Below, piece by piece: positions 1 through 8,436 of a stretch of 16,881 nucleotides of DNA (its first letter is position 1; every line of letters begins with the position of its first letter). The position numbers and the translations under genes were made by a program. Below the pieces are notes generated by a model. The model did no database searches. It was not told where the DNA came from and saw only the letters and a list, made by a program, of their open reading frames with translations. The stretch lies in assembly GCF_001949145.1 (NCBI RefSeq), contig NW_019091545.1:4322-21202 (forward strand), read 5' to 3'. This stretch comes from Acanthaster planci. Lineage: Eukaryota > Echinodermata > Asteroidea > Valvatida > Acanthasteridae.

Positions 1-295
1 GTTGAAAATTTCTGAACATTAATGACAGTATACGAAATCACTCAACATGGGCTTTGAAAATTTTGGGCAATTTTAGTATATTTTAGAAACAGGAGGAATA
101 TGGCCCAAGTTTAATTTTTTAGCCAAGAATAATGATGATTTTAAACTCAACTGCATGGTGCATCTAGAGTCCGAAGATTTTGGGATCCTTAAGTGGGCCC
201 TAAACTTCACGCCATAGGGGCTTCGTGCTCCCATGCCCTGTCACCAATTCTCACTCTCAGCTCTTTCTCAAGGTTGGCGGCCCAAGGGACCTCTG
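1..295. other. No gene seen
   Basis: This is non-coding sequence with stops in all frames. No recognised element was found. Confidence 0.5.
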
Positions 296-299
296 TCGC

Positions 300-550
300 C
301 TGAAAACATACAGTTGTGGTAGAATTGTATATTTAAGGTGGGCAGGAGGGGACCCGGGCAAGAGTTGACCAGCCTGGCTACAGCTTGACTGTACTTAGGT
401 TGACCGACTCAAAGTGTGTGTCAACATATCAAATGAAAGTAACTCCCACCCGACCGATGTGAGGAACAATTCACTTTGGATTATGAAGTTGGGGTACAAA
501 GGGAACTCGATGAAGAGTTGACTGTGGTACGGGTTGACCCTGGCACTTTC
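300..550. repeat. Dispersed repeat family, copy 1
   Basis: It contains GACCCGGGCAAGAGTTGACC and, further on, GTGTCAACATATCAAAT followed by TCCCACCCGACC. Both landmarks recur in the same order in the copy near 2100-2600. Short open frames on the minus strand across it are not conserved. The class of element is not recognised. Confidence 0.5.
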
Positions 551-675
551 ATAAAGAGTTCTGTTTGCCCGTTGCGAAATAAACTTAGGTTCCATGTTGG
601 TGAAACAATTTGGCTCAGAGTATTAATCTTCAACGGCTGATACTCGGTGATAACCACTCCAGTCATTTGCTCATC

Positions 676-942
676 ATTGAACACCAGTGAAGTGTGTGAA
701 TTTGTGGCACTGGCATGACTGGTTACTGTACCCCTAAACTGCTTGTGCTTTAACCCTAGCCTTCCCTAACCACACAGAATTGAACACCAGTGAAGTGTGT
801 GAATTTGTGGCACTGGCATGACTGGTTACTGTACCCCTAAACTGCTTGTGCTTTAACCCTAGCCTTCCCTAACCACACAGAATTGAACACCAGTGAAGTG
901 TGTGAATTTTTTGGCACTGGGGTACTGTACCCCTAAACTGCT
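676..942. repeat. 103-bp tandem repeat, 2.6 copies
   Basis: Units begin at 676, 779 and 882 (ATTGAACACCAGTGAAGTGT). The first two are almost identical. The third is shortened: it lacks part of the CATGACTGGTTA segment, has a longer T run, and stops after CTAAACTGCT. Each full unit holds TAACCCTA and CCCTAACC, which resemble the animal telomere repeat, but no array of it is present. Confidence 0.9.
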
Positions 943-1409
943 CAGACATACCCAAAATAAACAGTTTTTGGGCACCGTTTACCATATGGTGTTGGAATTT
1001 GTATGAATGGGTATGGTTCCTAGTAAATCATTCTTGCTTTGAATTTCTTTCTAACTTTAAGTGTTGTTGCTGAGTGTGATGCAGTGTGAAGGTGGCATAC
1101 ATGTAGGTACCTGTAAAGGATTTTTACAGCATTGTACCTAAGTTGTTACCTGGGTAGCTGCAATCAATTTGTGTGAAATGCATTACTTGTAAACCTTCAA
1201 AATGCACTTTTGCGATTCAGTTAACCTATGTGAAGAACTATGCCATCCCTGGATGACATCACAGCAACAGCGCCCTCAGTTGTCCAGGAAAGCACAGGTA
1301 TTCGAATATCTAAGGGTGGATTTGCATTAGGGAGATGTTAATTTCATTTTGGAAATTTTTTTTTATTTACCCTGCCCGAAAGCTTGTGAACAAAACGCAA
1401 GCATACTCA
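943..1409. other. No gene seen
   Basis: This is unremarkable AT-rich sequence between the 103-bp repeat and the inverted T-arm pair. The 82-aa frame beginning at 1335 runs across the inverted repeat and has no recognisable domain. Confidence 0.5.
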
Positions 1410-1456
1410 GGTGGGACTCGAACCCTCGGCAGGAAGTGGTGGGTTCAAGTCCCACC
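1410..1456. repeat. Inverted repeat of tRNA T-arm-like sequence
   Basis: GGTGGGACTCGAACCC (1410-1425) and GGGTTCAAGTCCCACC (1441-1456) are reverse complements at 15 of 16 positions with a 15-base loop. Each arm holds a Pol III B-box-like core on opposite strands: GGTTCGAGTCC on minus (1414-1424) and GGTTCAAGTCC on plus (1442-1452). No full tRNA cloverleaf or A box was found beside either. It is probably a fragment of a tRNA-derived SINE or a fold-back element. Confidence 0.5.
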
Positions 1457-1909
1457 CAAGTGCACTTGTGGGTTATTTCAAGTGTTTGAAAAAGTTCCCT
1501 TTTCAATGCATTTAACCAAATTGGAATGTAAAACAGTTTTCATCCATTGCAGAAGAGCAAAAAAAAAGTTGCAGAAAAACTAGGTCTAAGAAAAATTCAT
1601 TGCAGGTACACTTCAAAGGTTATTCAACTATGGCTGTGGGTTGACTGTAGGAGCATAATTATGTACACATACACTTCAAAGCAGTATCTCGCAGTGAAAG
1701 AATTTGATATCATGCAGAATTTGGAAGACACTTTTACTAAATGCTGCTACGTGGAAATTGATGCTTTTTCTAGCTTTCATTTACACAATCCCTTGCCTTC
1801 TAAGCAAGTTATTATTTTCTTTCTGAACAGAAAATTCACTCGGGAAAAATCATGACTGTGGACGTGACTGGAGATCATCTAACATGCAGCACAGAGTTAC
1901 TTGGCCGGA
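1457..1909. other. No gene seen
   Basis: A 102-aa frame (1547-1855) is lysine- and phenylalanine-rich from AT-rich DNA and has no recognised motif. Nothing else was noted apart from an A9 run near 1560. Confidence 0.5.
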
Positions 1910-2050
1910 AAAATCACAGGAACTTCAGTCACTGGGAAACAGATGTACTGTCATGATTGAATCAGCCATTGCATGTTGAGGGTGGGTACGAGGTGACTGG
2001 GACTAGAGTTGATGTACCCACATGCAGGTTGACTCGACTACAAGTTAAGC
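1910..2050. repeat. Dispersed repeat family, copy 2
   Basis: It shares ACAGGAACTT, GAATCAGCCATTGCATGTTG and the GAGGTGACTGGGACTAGAG region with the copy at 2100-2600, at perhaps 70% identity with gaps. It is shorter and lacks the CAACATATCAAAT part. Confidence 0.45.
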
Positions 2051-2099
2051 TGTTCAAAGAAGAATAAGAATTCCACCATGATTGATGGGAATGCCTGTC

Positions 2100-2600
2100 A
2101 CAAATAACAGGAACTTACTTCTGTCCCCTAAAATATACAGATAGAATCAGTCGTTGCATGTTGGGTGCGAGGGGACTCGGGCAAGAGGCAACTTTCCTGC
2201 CTCTAGGTTAACCTGCAGCAGCCCAAGAAAGTTGGCTGTTTCTGGTCTGGGGTTGGCTCCAAAAATGGTACAGTGATGCGTTGTGTTTCTGTGTAAAACG
2301 GGGGTGTTAAAGCCCCCCAGATCCAGCCTCACTCCTCAGAAAGGCTGTTAAACGTTACTTAGAAAGAAACTTCAGCAATTTAGGGGCTCCCAGTACACTG
2401 GCCCCAGAAGTTTTGGTTGTGATCCCACCCTTAACTGTCAATGATTCTTGCTTCCTCTGAGCCTTTAGCCCAAAGTTTGTGTCAACATATCAAATTAAAT
2501 GTTACTTCCACCCAACAAACATGAGAAAAAGTCTTTCATTTTAATTTACTGTTGCACAAGTGATTTGGGTAAGAGTTTAATAGGGACAAGTTAATTGGGG
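2100..2600. repeat. Dispersed repeat family, copy 3
   Basis: This is the longest copy. It begins AACAGGAACTT, continues GAATCAGTCGTTGCATGTTG and GGGGACTCGGGCAAGAG, then has about 270 bp not seen in copy 1 before GTGTCAACATATCAAATTAA and TTCCACCCAACAA. It lies just upstream of the candidate promoter at 2752. Confidence 0.5.
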
Positions 2601-2751
2601 TATGAGATGAACACGCCTACCTAATTGACAGGTGTGTGTGTTTCATCTTTATGTTTGTAGACACAAGTAACAAGCAGCTCATGTCCACCAATACAACTCG
2701 ACCAATACGAGGAGAGTTGGTGAAATGTCTGTGAGTGACAGCGTGCCATGG

Positions 2752-2838
2752 CCAATCAGAAACCAGGCCAGGTTCAGCAGTCGCTGCTCAGGAAATGGCT
2801 GGCCAGTTTAAAGGCACGAGTGGCCGCTCCGCTCCTCA
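2752..2838 (+). promoter_or_regulatory. Candidate Pol II core promoter (CCAAT, TTTAAAG, Inr-like)
   Basis: A CCAAT box (2752-2756, in GGCCAATCAG) and a TATA-like TTTAAAG (2807-2813) precede an initiator-like CTCAGA with A at 2838. If transcription starts at 2838, the TATA-like element begins at -31 and CCAAT at about -86, both standard spacings. A small exon with a strong donor follows. This is the best + strand promoter seen upstream of the C1q genes, but the start site is inferred, not shown. Confidence 0.45.
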
Positions 2839-2914
2839 GAATGACCACCGATCATCTTAAGCTGCAGATGAAGACGGCATCGTGAGAGAGCAGATTGCAA
2901 GTAAGAGAATACGG
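2838..2914 (+). other. Candidate non-coding first exon (5'UTR)
   Basis: The stretch runs from the inferred start site to a near-consensus donor, ACGG followed by GTGAGT at 2915. A weaker alternative donor, GTAAGA, lies at 2901. It holds two in-frame ATGs (2841 and 2868) that share a TGA after 14 codons, so it would be a leader with a short upstream frame, not coding sequence. It is a plausible first exon for the C1q gene 5.5 kb downstream. It could equally belong to another transcript. Confidence 0.4.
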
Positions 2915-4780
2915 GTGAGTGTTTATCAATACAAAGACAAAGAAATTGTTCTTTTAATGTATACAGTCCTTCAGTGAGCCCCTCAAGACCTTCAAAGTTA
3001 ATTCTCTCGGATAACTTCAGTCAAGAGTTGAAGCGAGTACACTTTATAAGACCTGTCTCTGTGGTGGTGAAACATGTAAGGCTTGGCAATTGCTTGAGTG
3101 AATTTTAGAAACAAATCTGTTAACTTTAATTAGAGACATTCTGAAACTAATTATGATCCGTGATTGTTGAAGTCCTCCGAAAAGTGGTGTGCTGAAGTCC
3201 TATCCCAAACTTTCTTTGTCATGTTTCCTTTTTTCCTTGTTCTTTCAGTCTTGAGACTTCAATTTGAAGTTCCAGGGAAAATGGACAAAGTTCTTCGCAG
3301 TCCTTTTTTTAAACGTATCTTTATCAAGCCATGACAGGCAGGCCGATATTACGCAGACTGCTACTAAAACATTGGGCATTTTCTATGTATTTTTTCTCAC
3401 TGAAATTCATTAGAAGTTTCTTTAAAGCAAATGCATTTGAGCAGTTTTGCTCACGCAACTGTCCGGTTTTTAGTCATTGACAAGGCGTTCAATGTTGTTG
3501 ATAGAACCACCATTGTTTGATCACATGTCACAGGATTGTCATACAGCCTGGCACTTCTGAAGGTTTTGCAATCACACAGTTTTAGACTTTTGAAACATAG
3601 AAATGCTCTCTATATTGGTGAAAAGTAGGCAGAGCAGCGCTGAACAAACACACTTTGATTAGGACTGCTGCATTTTAATCTTAAGTTATTTGTTACCTGT
3701 ATGTTCATGTCTTGGTTTGATTATTCCGTCATCATTGGCACTGCGCCACATTCCTTTTGACCTCGCTATATAAAGTTCTTAGATGCTGACAATAAAGTTG
3801 TTTTTAATTACTTTTTAATTGTGCACACAGGAAGTTCATTGGTTATAAACTTCTTCCAAATTTCTGTGTTTGATGTCCAAAGTGGCGGAAATGGACTGCT
3901 CAAATTCTAATTCAAATTTTTTTTGTACGGAAAGCACCCCTATTTCACCATCTTAACTGACTTAGGGGGTTGTTACATGTCGTTTACACCATCACTTCCC
4001 GCTAATGATGACCAAGCAAATTCATCACCGAGCACAGCAGCTTGCAACACTCAAACAAGACTAGATTTGTTTTGTGCAAAGTCTTTGGTCTTCGCAACTG
4101 AATTACGCGTTATGTCATTTTTCCCCATAAGCCGGCTCAAAAGGCTGTGTTATTTTTGACCCACCTCACAGCTTCCCCCTCCCAACTTGGCTGTACCACA
4201 CTAAACTTTGTGAAACTTGGTACACATGTACGGTAAACACATTCCTTATCATTACAAATGTAAAGTTTGAACTCAATCAGACGTCCTTTTATTGTTATTG
4301 TACCGTCATTTGAAGTTCAAAGCTGCACGCATGTCGGCCTGCATGCACTGAACAACGCAGTGGAAAAGTATACATTTCTTGCTGACCTGTACCAGAAAAA
4401 GTATGTTTGATTTTAACAACATTGGTTTAAAAATGACCACAACAAGTTACTTTAAAAACTGTCAAAGGCTCAGCTCCTGAAAACATGCACTGCCGCTATA
4501 TTGCAAAAATTGTTGAAGGGGCTTAATTTGGGTTATGTCAGAATTTGAAATGAGAGCTGTTTCTGCTTCCTCTGACATGAGTGGTCCGTCTTTCTGATCT
4601 TCCTCTTAACTTTGTAACTCTTGGCCCTTATGCAGTCTCCTTTGCAGATTGTGGAATGAAGTTTTGCTTTGTATATTTTTTTTTGGTGTTTATTTTAAAT
4701 GTACAACTAGAAAGATCACATCTGATTGTTTATTTGACAAACCAAAACATTTCTTGTGCTTTCTTTGGTATTATTTTCAG
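2915..4780 (+). other. Probable intron, otherwise no gene seen
   Basis: This is AT-rich sequence between two candidate 5'UTR exons. Short open frames (for example 3923-4159) show no recognisable domain. A TATATAAAG at 3767 has no supporting downstream exon. No mobile element or RNA gene was recognised. Confidence 0.35.
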
Positions 4781-4838
4781 CCTACACCGATTAAATTCAG
4801 ACACCGGGAACTTGTATGCTTGACTAAAACGCATCAAG
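4781..4838 (+). other. Candidate second 5'UTR exon (58 bp)
   Basis: The segment is flanked by a good acceptor (pyrimidine-rich run ending in ATTATTTTCAG at 4780) and a strong donor (TCAAG then GTGAGTG at 4839). If spliced to the gene 1 exon, the join reads ATCAAG-ATG, giving A at -3, and an in-frame TGA lies inside this exon. Residue 1 of gene 1 would then be the first usable Met. The exon also has an ATG with a three-codon frame. One frame is open right through (PTPIKFRHRELVC...), so a coding exon of another gene is an alternative. Confidence 0.4.
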
Positions 4839-5557
4839 GTGAGTGTCTTTAATAAGCAAGATGTTATTTTAACAGAAAATACCAAGATGTGTTACGATCT
4901 GAAAAACGCCAAACTATTTACTAATGGTAATTATTCTAAAGCTTGAATTTCTCCAGTGCAACAAAGAAAACAAAGAAAATCGCAGTGATATAAAGAACAA
5001 ACAAACAATTGGGATTTAATGAGAATGTTACAATTAACTTGTCAAAAATAAGAATAACAAAGAAAATTGCTGATTGGAACTGCTGGTAGTTTACAGTGAT
5101 AAGGGTAAAGAATGAAGAAAAGATCTTACGTAAACAGGAAGATCTTACGGGCAAGATCTTGGCGGGCACTACGGTGAAGAAAGCTGGTCTCCACAGATGG
5201 TGACAAAACAGTTCAGTCCTTGACGTTGTAAAAATGAGCTCCAACGGGGCAATGCTCCCGTCCAATAGGAATAACCAGACTTGAGACTAAATGGCGAGGG
5301 CGTGATGACCGTTGCAAATACAGGGCTTTGATGATCCCTCAATCTGGAACTGGATTCAGTTCACAAACTCTCTCTTTGGGAACAAAATTTTTCTCTGCAA
5401 TTCATTTGGTCTGGACAAACTTTTTATACAAGTGTCACTTTACGGACAAGTCGCTTCCACGGGTTGAAATGATGAGAAGTCAGTGAGTCAACGACTTCTC
5501 AAAGCCCCTGTAAAATAGAATTGCTTTCCAAAATCTCTCTAGGTATGTGTATCTCTC
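4839..5557. other. No clear gene; AT-rich
   Basis: The minus-strand 109-aa frame (4936-5265) lies here. AGATCTTACG occurs twice close together near 5120-5150. The stretch is either intron of the C1q gene or part of an unrecognised element read on the minus strand. Confidence 0.4.
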
Positions 5558-5647
5558 TCTCTGTCTTTGTCTGCCAGAGCCCGTATTTTATAGTCTAGCA
5601 CTTTGGCTAGGTTCTAGTCAGGCTTCTGAGTGGCGATCCCTGATTGG
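5558..5647 (-). promoter_or_regulatory. Possible minus-strand promoter (CCAAT and TATAAAATA)
   Basis: Read on the minus strand, CCAAT (5647-5643) is followed about 55 bases later by TATAAAATA (5592-5584), which would place a start near 5560. Downstream on that strand lies a 109-aa frame (5265-4936) that is AT-rich and hydrophobic with no recognised domain. A long terminal repeat of a retroelement or a separate minus-strand transcript are both possible. No retroelement coding sequence is visible. Confidence 0.25.
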
Positions 5648-5697
5648 AGCACTTTGGCTAGGTTCTAGTCAGGCTTCTGANGGCTTCTGAGTGGCGA
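5597..5697 (+). repeat. Short direct duplication around an assembly gap
   Basis: A 40-bp stretch at 5597-5636 (starts AGCACTTTGGCTAGG) recurs at 5648-5680, stops at N 5681, and its last 16 bases recur at 5682-5697 (GGCTTCTGAGTGGCGA). GGCTTCTGA thus flanks the N on both sides. This looks like overlapping contig ends left unmerged. Confidence 0.75.
5681..5681. other. Single N, contig or scaffold join
   Basis: One of three isolated ambiguous bases. Each lies exactly where a repeated sequence is interrupted or restarts (5681, 6882, 10202), which points to joins between assembly pieces, not to random base-calling doubt. Confidence 0.7.
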
Positions 5698-5981
5698 GGA
5701 CAAATACATGTACAAATTGAAAAAGATCGTAAATATGTGATAATTCAAATAATTCTAACAAATTTAAAATAAATTGACTAGAAATAAGAATGTTCCCCTT
5801 CATATCCAGATTTCACGAAAACTCATCCCCATAAAGATGGAATTTCTCCAAAGGACAAGCCGCCAAGAACTGAACATCCAACACTTGGTTCAGTGTATCA
5901 AGAGCCGGATATCAAATACACCAACCTTTGCCCACTGAATGGTTACAAAAGTTAATTTTGTGCTTTGCTGCTCCGTTAATG
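5698..5981. other. Sequence present in only one of two block leaders
   Basis: The 273 bp from 5709 to 5981 are absent between the matching 18-bp leader and copy B of the duplicated block. No gene or known element was recognised. Confidence 0.55.
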
Positions 5982-6881
5982 CAGTTCTCATCAACAAGAG
6001 CCTGAAAGCTTGCAATGATTGCTTTGCTAGTCCTTGCCTCCTTTCACCCATTACGGGAGTAGCAGGTCATGTCAACGATTGCACATTCCCTCATTGTTTG
6101 GACCGCAAACTTGGCAGCGCATAATCGGAGTGGTTGGTCCAGAGGGCTGTGGTCAGATGGACTGTACCATTTCCTGGGAAGGGGGAATGACATGTAGCTC
6201 GTATATTTGCTGTGCTGCAGAGAGTCACTTTAACCAGTGGTGCTGTACACGTGTCTTTTGATTGCTTATAGAATAATGAACCATTTCACTTCCTTTCCAC
6301 CTGTACATGCATGATGTGGCACCTTCTGGTCTGATCCATTATTCTTACAGGTAGGGCCAATGCAAAAGTTGAAAGGGGGGGATATGCACACAAAACCCAT
6401 AGGAAAATTCAAGCTTCTCCACGCACACCCGTGGAAAATACCGGTAAATGTTGTCCTCAACGTTCGTTTCTGCAACAGTGAAATAAATATCAGATCTGTA
6501 CTTTCAAGTGAAAACAGCTCTTCCCTCGTCCATTTTGGGGGATTGTTAACTCACTTCCTCAGCTTCAGTGGTTCTTGTCTTGTTAAAGTGACTGTGTGGA
6601 GACTGAGGCTGATGGAGTTACAAATTCAACAGTATCTCATGGTCATCCCAATCTAAAATGTCAGATCATTCATGAAGTGTACTCTAACTGGCATTGTGTC
6701 TGAATGCCAAATGTTTGGGCCTCATGCATGGACTGCAATCTACTTCTGGTGCTTACACTCCATAGCTCTGTCACACCAGATCAAGGCAAGGATTTACTCT
6801 CAGTGTGAGTAATGCATTTAGTCGAAACACACCAGTATCCTTATGTGCATAGAATAGCCTGTGGTGGAGTTCCCCGTTAGG
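5982..6881 (+). repeat. 0.9-kb duplicated block, copy A
   Basis: The block is about 94% identical by eye to 6899-7799, mostly through substitutions. It ends abruptly at an N (6882). Open frames on either strand are short and carry no recognised domain, and substitutions do not favour third positions in any obvious frame. It is therefore treated as non-coding, though small exons cannot be excluded. Confidence 0.85.
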
Positions 6882-6882
6882 N
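6882..6882. other. Single N, contig or scaffold join
   Basis: Left of it the first 0.9-kb block stops in mid-homology (GTTAGG). Right of it the sequence restarts with GTGGCGAGGACAAATACA, the same text that follows the previous N. Confidence 0.7.
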
Positions 6883-6898
6883 GTGGCGAGGACAAATA

Positions 6899-7799
6899 CA
6901 GTTCTCATCAACAGTAGCCTGAAAGCTTGCAATGATTGCTTGGCTAGTCCTTGCCTCCTTTTACCCATTACGGGAGTAGCAGGTCATATCAACAATTGCA
7001 CATTCCCTCATTGTTTCAACCACAAACTTGGCAGCGCATAATCGGAGTGGTCCGTCCAGAGGGCTGTGGTCAGATGGACTGTACCATTTCCTGGGAAGGG
7101 GGAATGACATGTAGCTCGTATATTTGCTGTGCTGCAGAGAGTCACTTTAACCAGTGGTGCCGTACACGTGTCTTTTGATTGCTTACAGAATAATAAACCA
7201 TTTCACTTCCTTTCCACCTGTACATGCATGATGTGGCACCCTCTGGTCTGATCCATTATTCTTACAGGTAGGGCCAATGCAAAATTTGAAAGGGGGTGAT
7301 ATGCACACAAAACCCATAGGAAAATTCAAGGTTCTCCACACACACCCCTGGAAAATACTGGTAAATGTTGTCCTACACGTTCGTTTCTGCAACAGTAAAA
7401 TAAATCTCAGATCTGTACTTTCTAGTGACAACAGCTCTTCCCTTGTCCATTTTGGGGGATTGTTGGCTCACTTGCTCAGCTTCAGTGGTTCTTGTCTTGT
7501 CAAAGTGACTGTGTGGAGACTGAGGCTGATGGAGTTGCAAATTCCACAGCATCTCATGGTCATCCCAAATTAAAATGTCAGATCATTCGTGAAGTGTACT
7601 CAAACTGGCATTGTGTCTGAACGCCAAACGTTAGGGCCTCGTGCAGGGACTGCAATCTACTTCTGGTGCTTACACTCCATAGCTCTGTCACACCAGATCA
7701 AGGCAAGGATTTACTCTCAGTGTGAGTAATGCATTTAATCGAAACACACCTGTATCTTTATCCGCATAGAATAGCCTGTGGTGGAGTTCCCCATTGGGC
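6899..7799 (+). repeat. 0.9-kb duplicated block, copy B
   Basis: This second copy continues without a break into the sequence upstream of gene 1. Immediately before it, 6883-6900 repeats 5691-5708 exactly and then joins the block with a 2-base overlap (CA). Relative to copy A and its leader, 273 bp (5709-5981) are missing here. Allelic or tandem origin is discussed in the findings. Confidence 0.85.
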
Positions 7800-8095
7800 A
7801 TATGGAGCACAGTTACATGGTGGTGGAAAGGTTGAAAATGGGTGGTCACGGTGGTGGAAGGCATTTTGCTACGGAGGAAGCTAATGGTTCACTGGGGTTT
7901 GCGCTGCATTCTGCCATCCAAGATGAGCAAAGTTTGGTTGAACAACAGCTGGATAGAGAACGTTAACTTGGGGGGTCCATATATCATGGGTCAGGCTCTC
8001 CTAGGCTGCTGTACCCAAACATCTGAGGTGAATGTTTCTGTCGAGTTGGTCGTTCCTCTGCAGTAGGCAATGAGCCTGACTCTAGCTTACCTGGT
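7800..8095. other. Unique sequence between the 0.9-kb block and the C1q unit
   Basis: A pyrimidine-rich acceptor-like run ends at CTCTGCAG (8064), and GTAATT at 8166 could act as a donor, so a further small exon at 8065-8165 is conceivable. A 62-aa frame (7778-7966) begins inside the duplicated block and is not preserved in the other copy. No domain was recognised. Confidence 0.35.
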
Positions 8096-8320
8096 GGCTG
8101 GCTACTCAGTACAAGTTCCACTGGACAATCCTTAGGTGGCACAGTAGTGGTTGGTACATCAACTGGTAATTATTCTCTGGAAATAATTTTCTGGAAATAA
8201 AAGAAGTACATTGATTAGGACTTGTGATGATACATTGAAGCTAATGAAAATTGAAATCTATTCTGACGATCACATCTTGTTGTATGCCCTACATGTACTG
8301 ACGGATAGTGTTTTTTAACT

Positions 8321-8328
8321 ATTTGCAT
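8321..8328 (+). promoter_or_regulatory. Octamer motif ATTTGCAT upstream of gene 1
   Basis: This perfect POU/Oct-factor octamer lies 109 bases before the gene 1 ATG, just upstream of the intron end. It is kept in the gene 2 copy (10431-10438), though the whole surrounding block is nearly identical, so conservation alone is weak evidence. Confidence 0.25.
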
Positions 8329-8369
8329 TTACATGTAGAATTTAACTATGGCCCCCCATTGACCTTCCT

Positions 8370-8436
8370 TTTTTTCTATTTTGCTCCAGTTATTTTTTTG
8401 GTTTGTTCCCTGGATATATTTTATTATATTTTACAG
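8370..8436 (+). other. Polypyrimidine tract and 3' splice site before gene 1 coding exon
   Basis: A T/C-rich run from about 8366 ends in TATTTTACAG at 8436, immediately followed by the initiator ATG. The match to a vertebrate-type acceptor is strong. It implies that the 5'UTR lies on at least one upstream exon. It also explains why the open frame seems to extend upstream as an F/L/Y-rich stretch. With a donor exon ending in AAG, the start codon would gain an A at -3. Confidence 0.7.

Noticed and set aside
3767-3796. TATATAAAG as a promoter
   Set aside because: No initiator, CCAAT box or convincing donor-bearing exon follows, and an AATAAAG lies about 20 bases on. It is probably chance in AT-rich DNA.
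6034-7178. 75-aa and 98-aa frames present in both 0.9-kb blocks (6034-6261/6951-7178 and 6360-6656/7277-7573)
   Set aside because: They recur only because the DNA is duplicated. Substitutions change amino acids freely, no domain was recognised, and there is no splice or promoter context.
7778-7966. 62-aa glycine/histidine-containing frame before gene 1
   Set aside because: It starts inside the duplicated block at a base not conserved in the other copy, and nothing in it resembles a known domain.
8308-8436. N-terminal extension of gene 1 to an upstream ATG
   Set aside because: The stretch is the translated pyrimidine tract of a 3' splice site (F/L/Y-rich). The gene 2 counterpart differs in frame-relevant ways through the 13-bp indel, and the signal peptide begins only at 8437.
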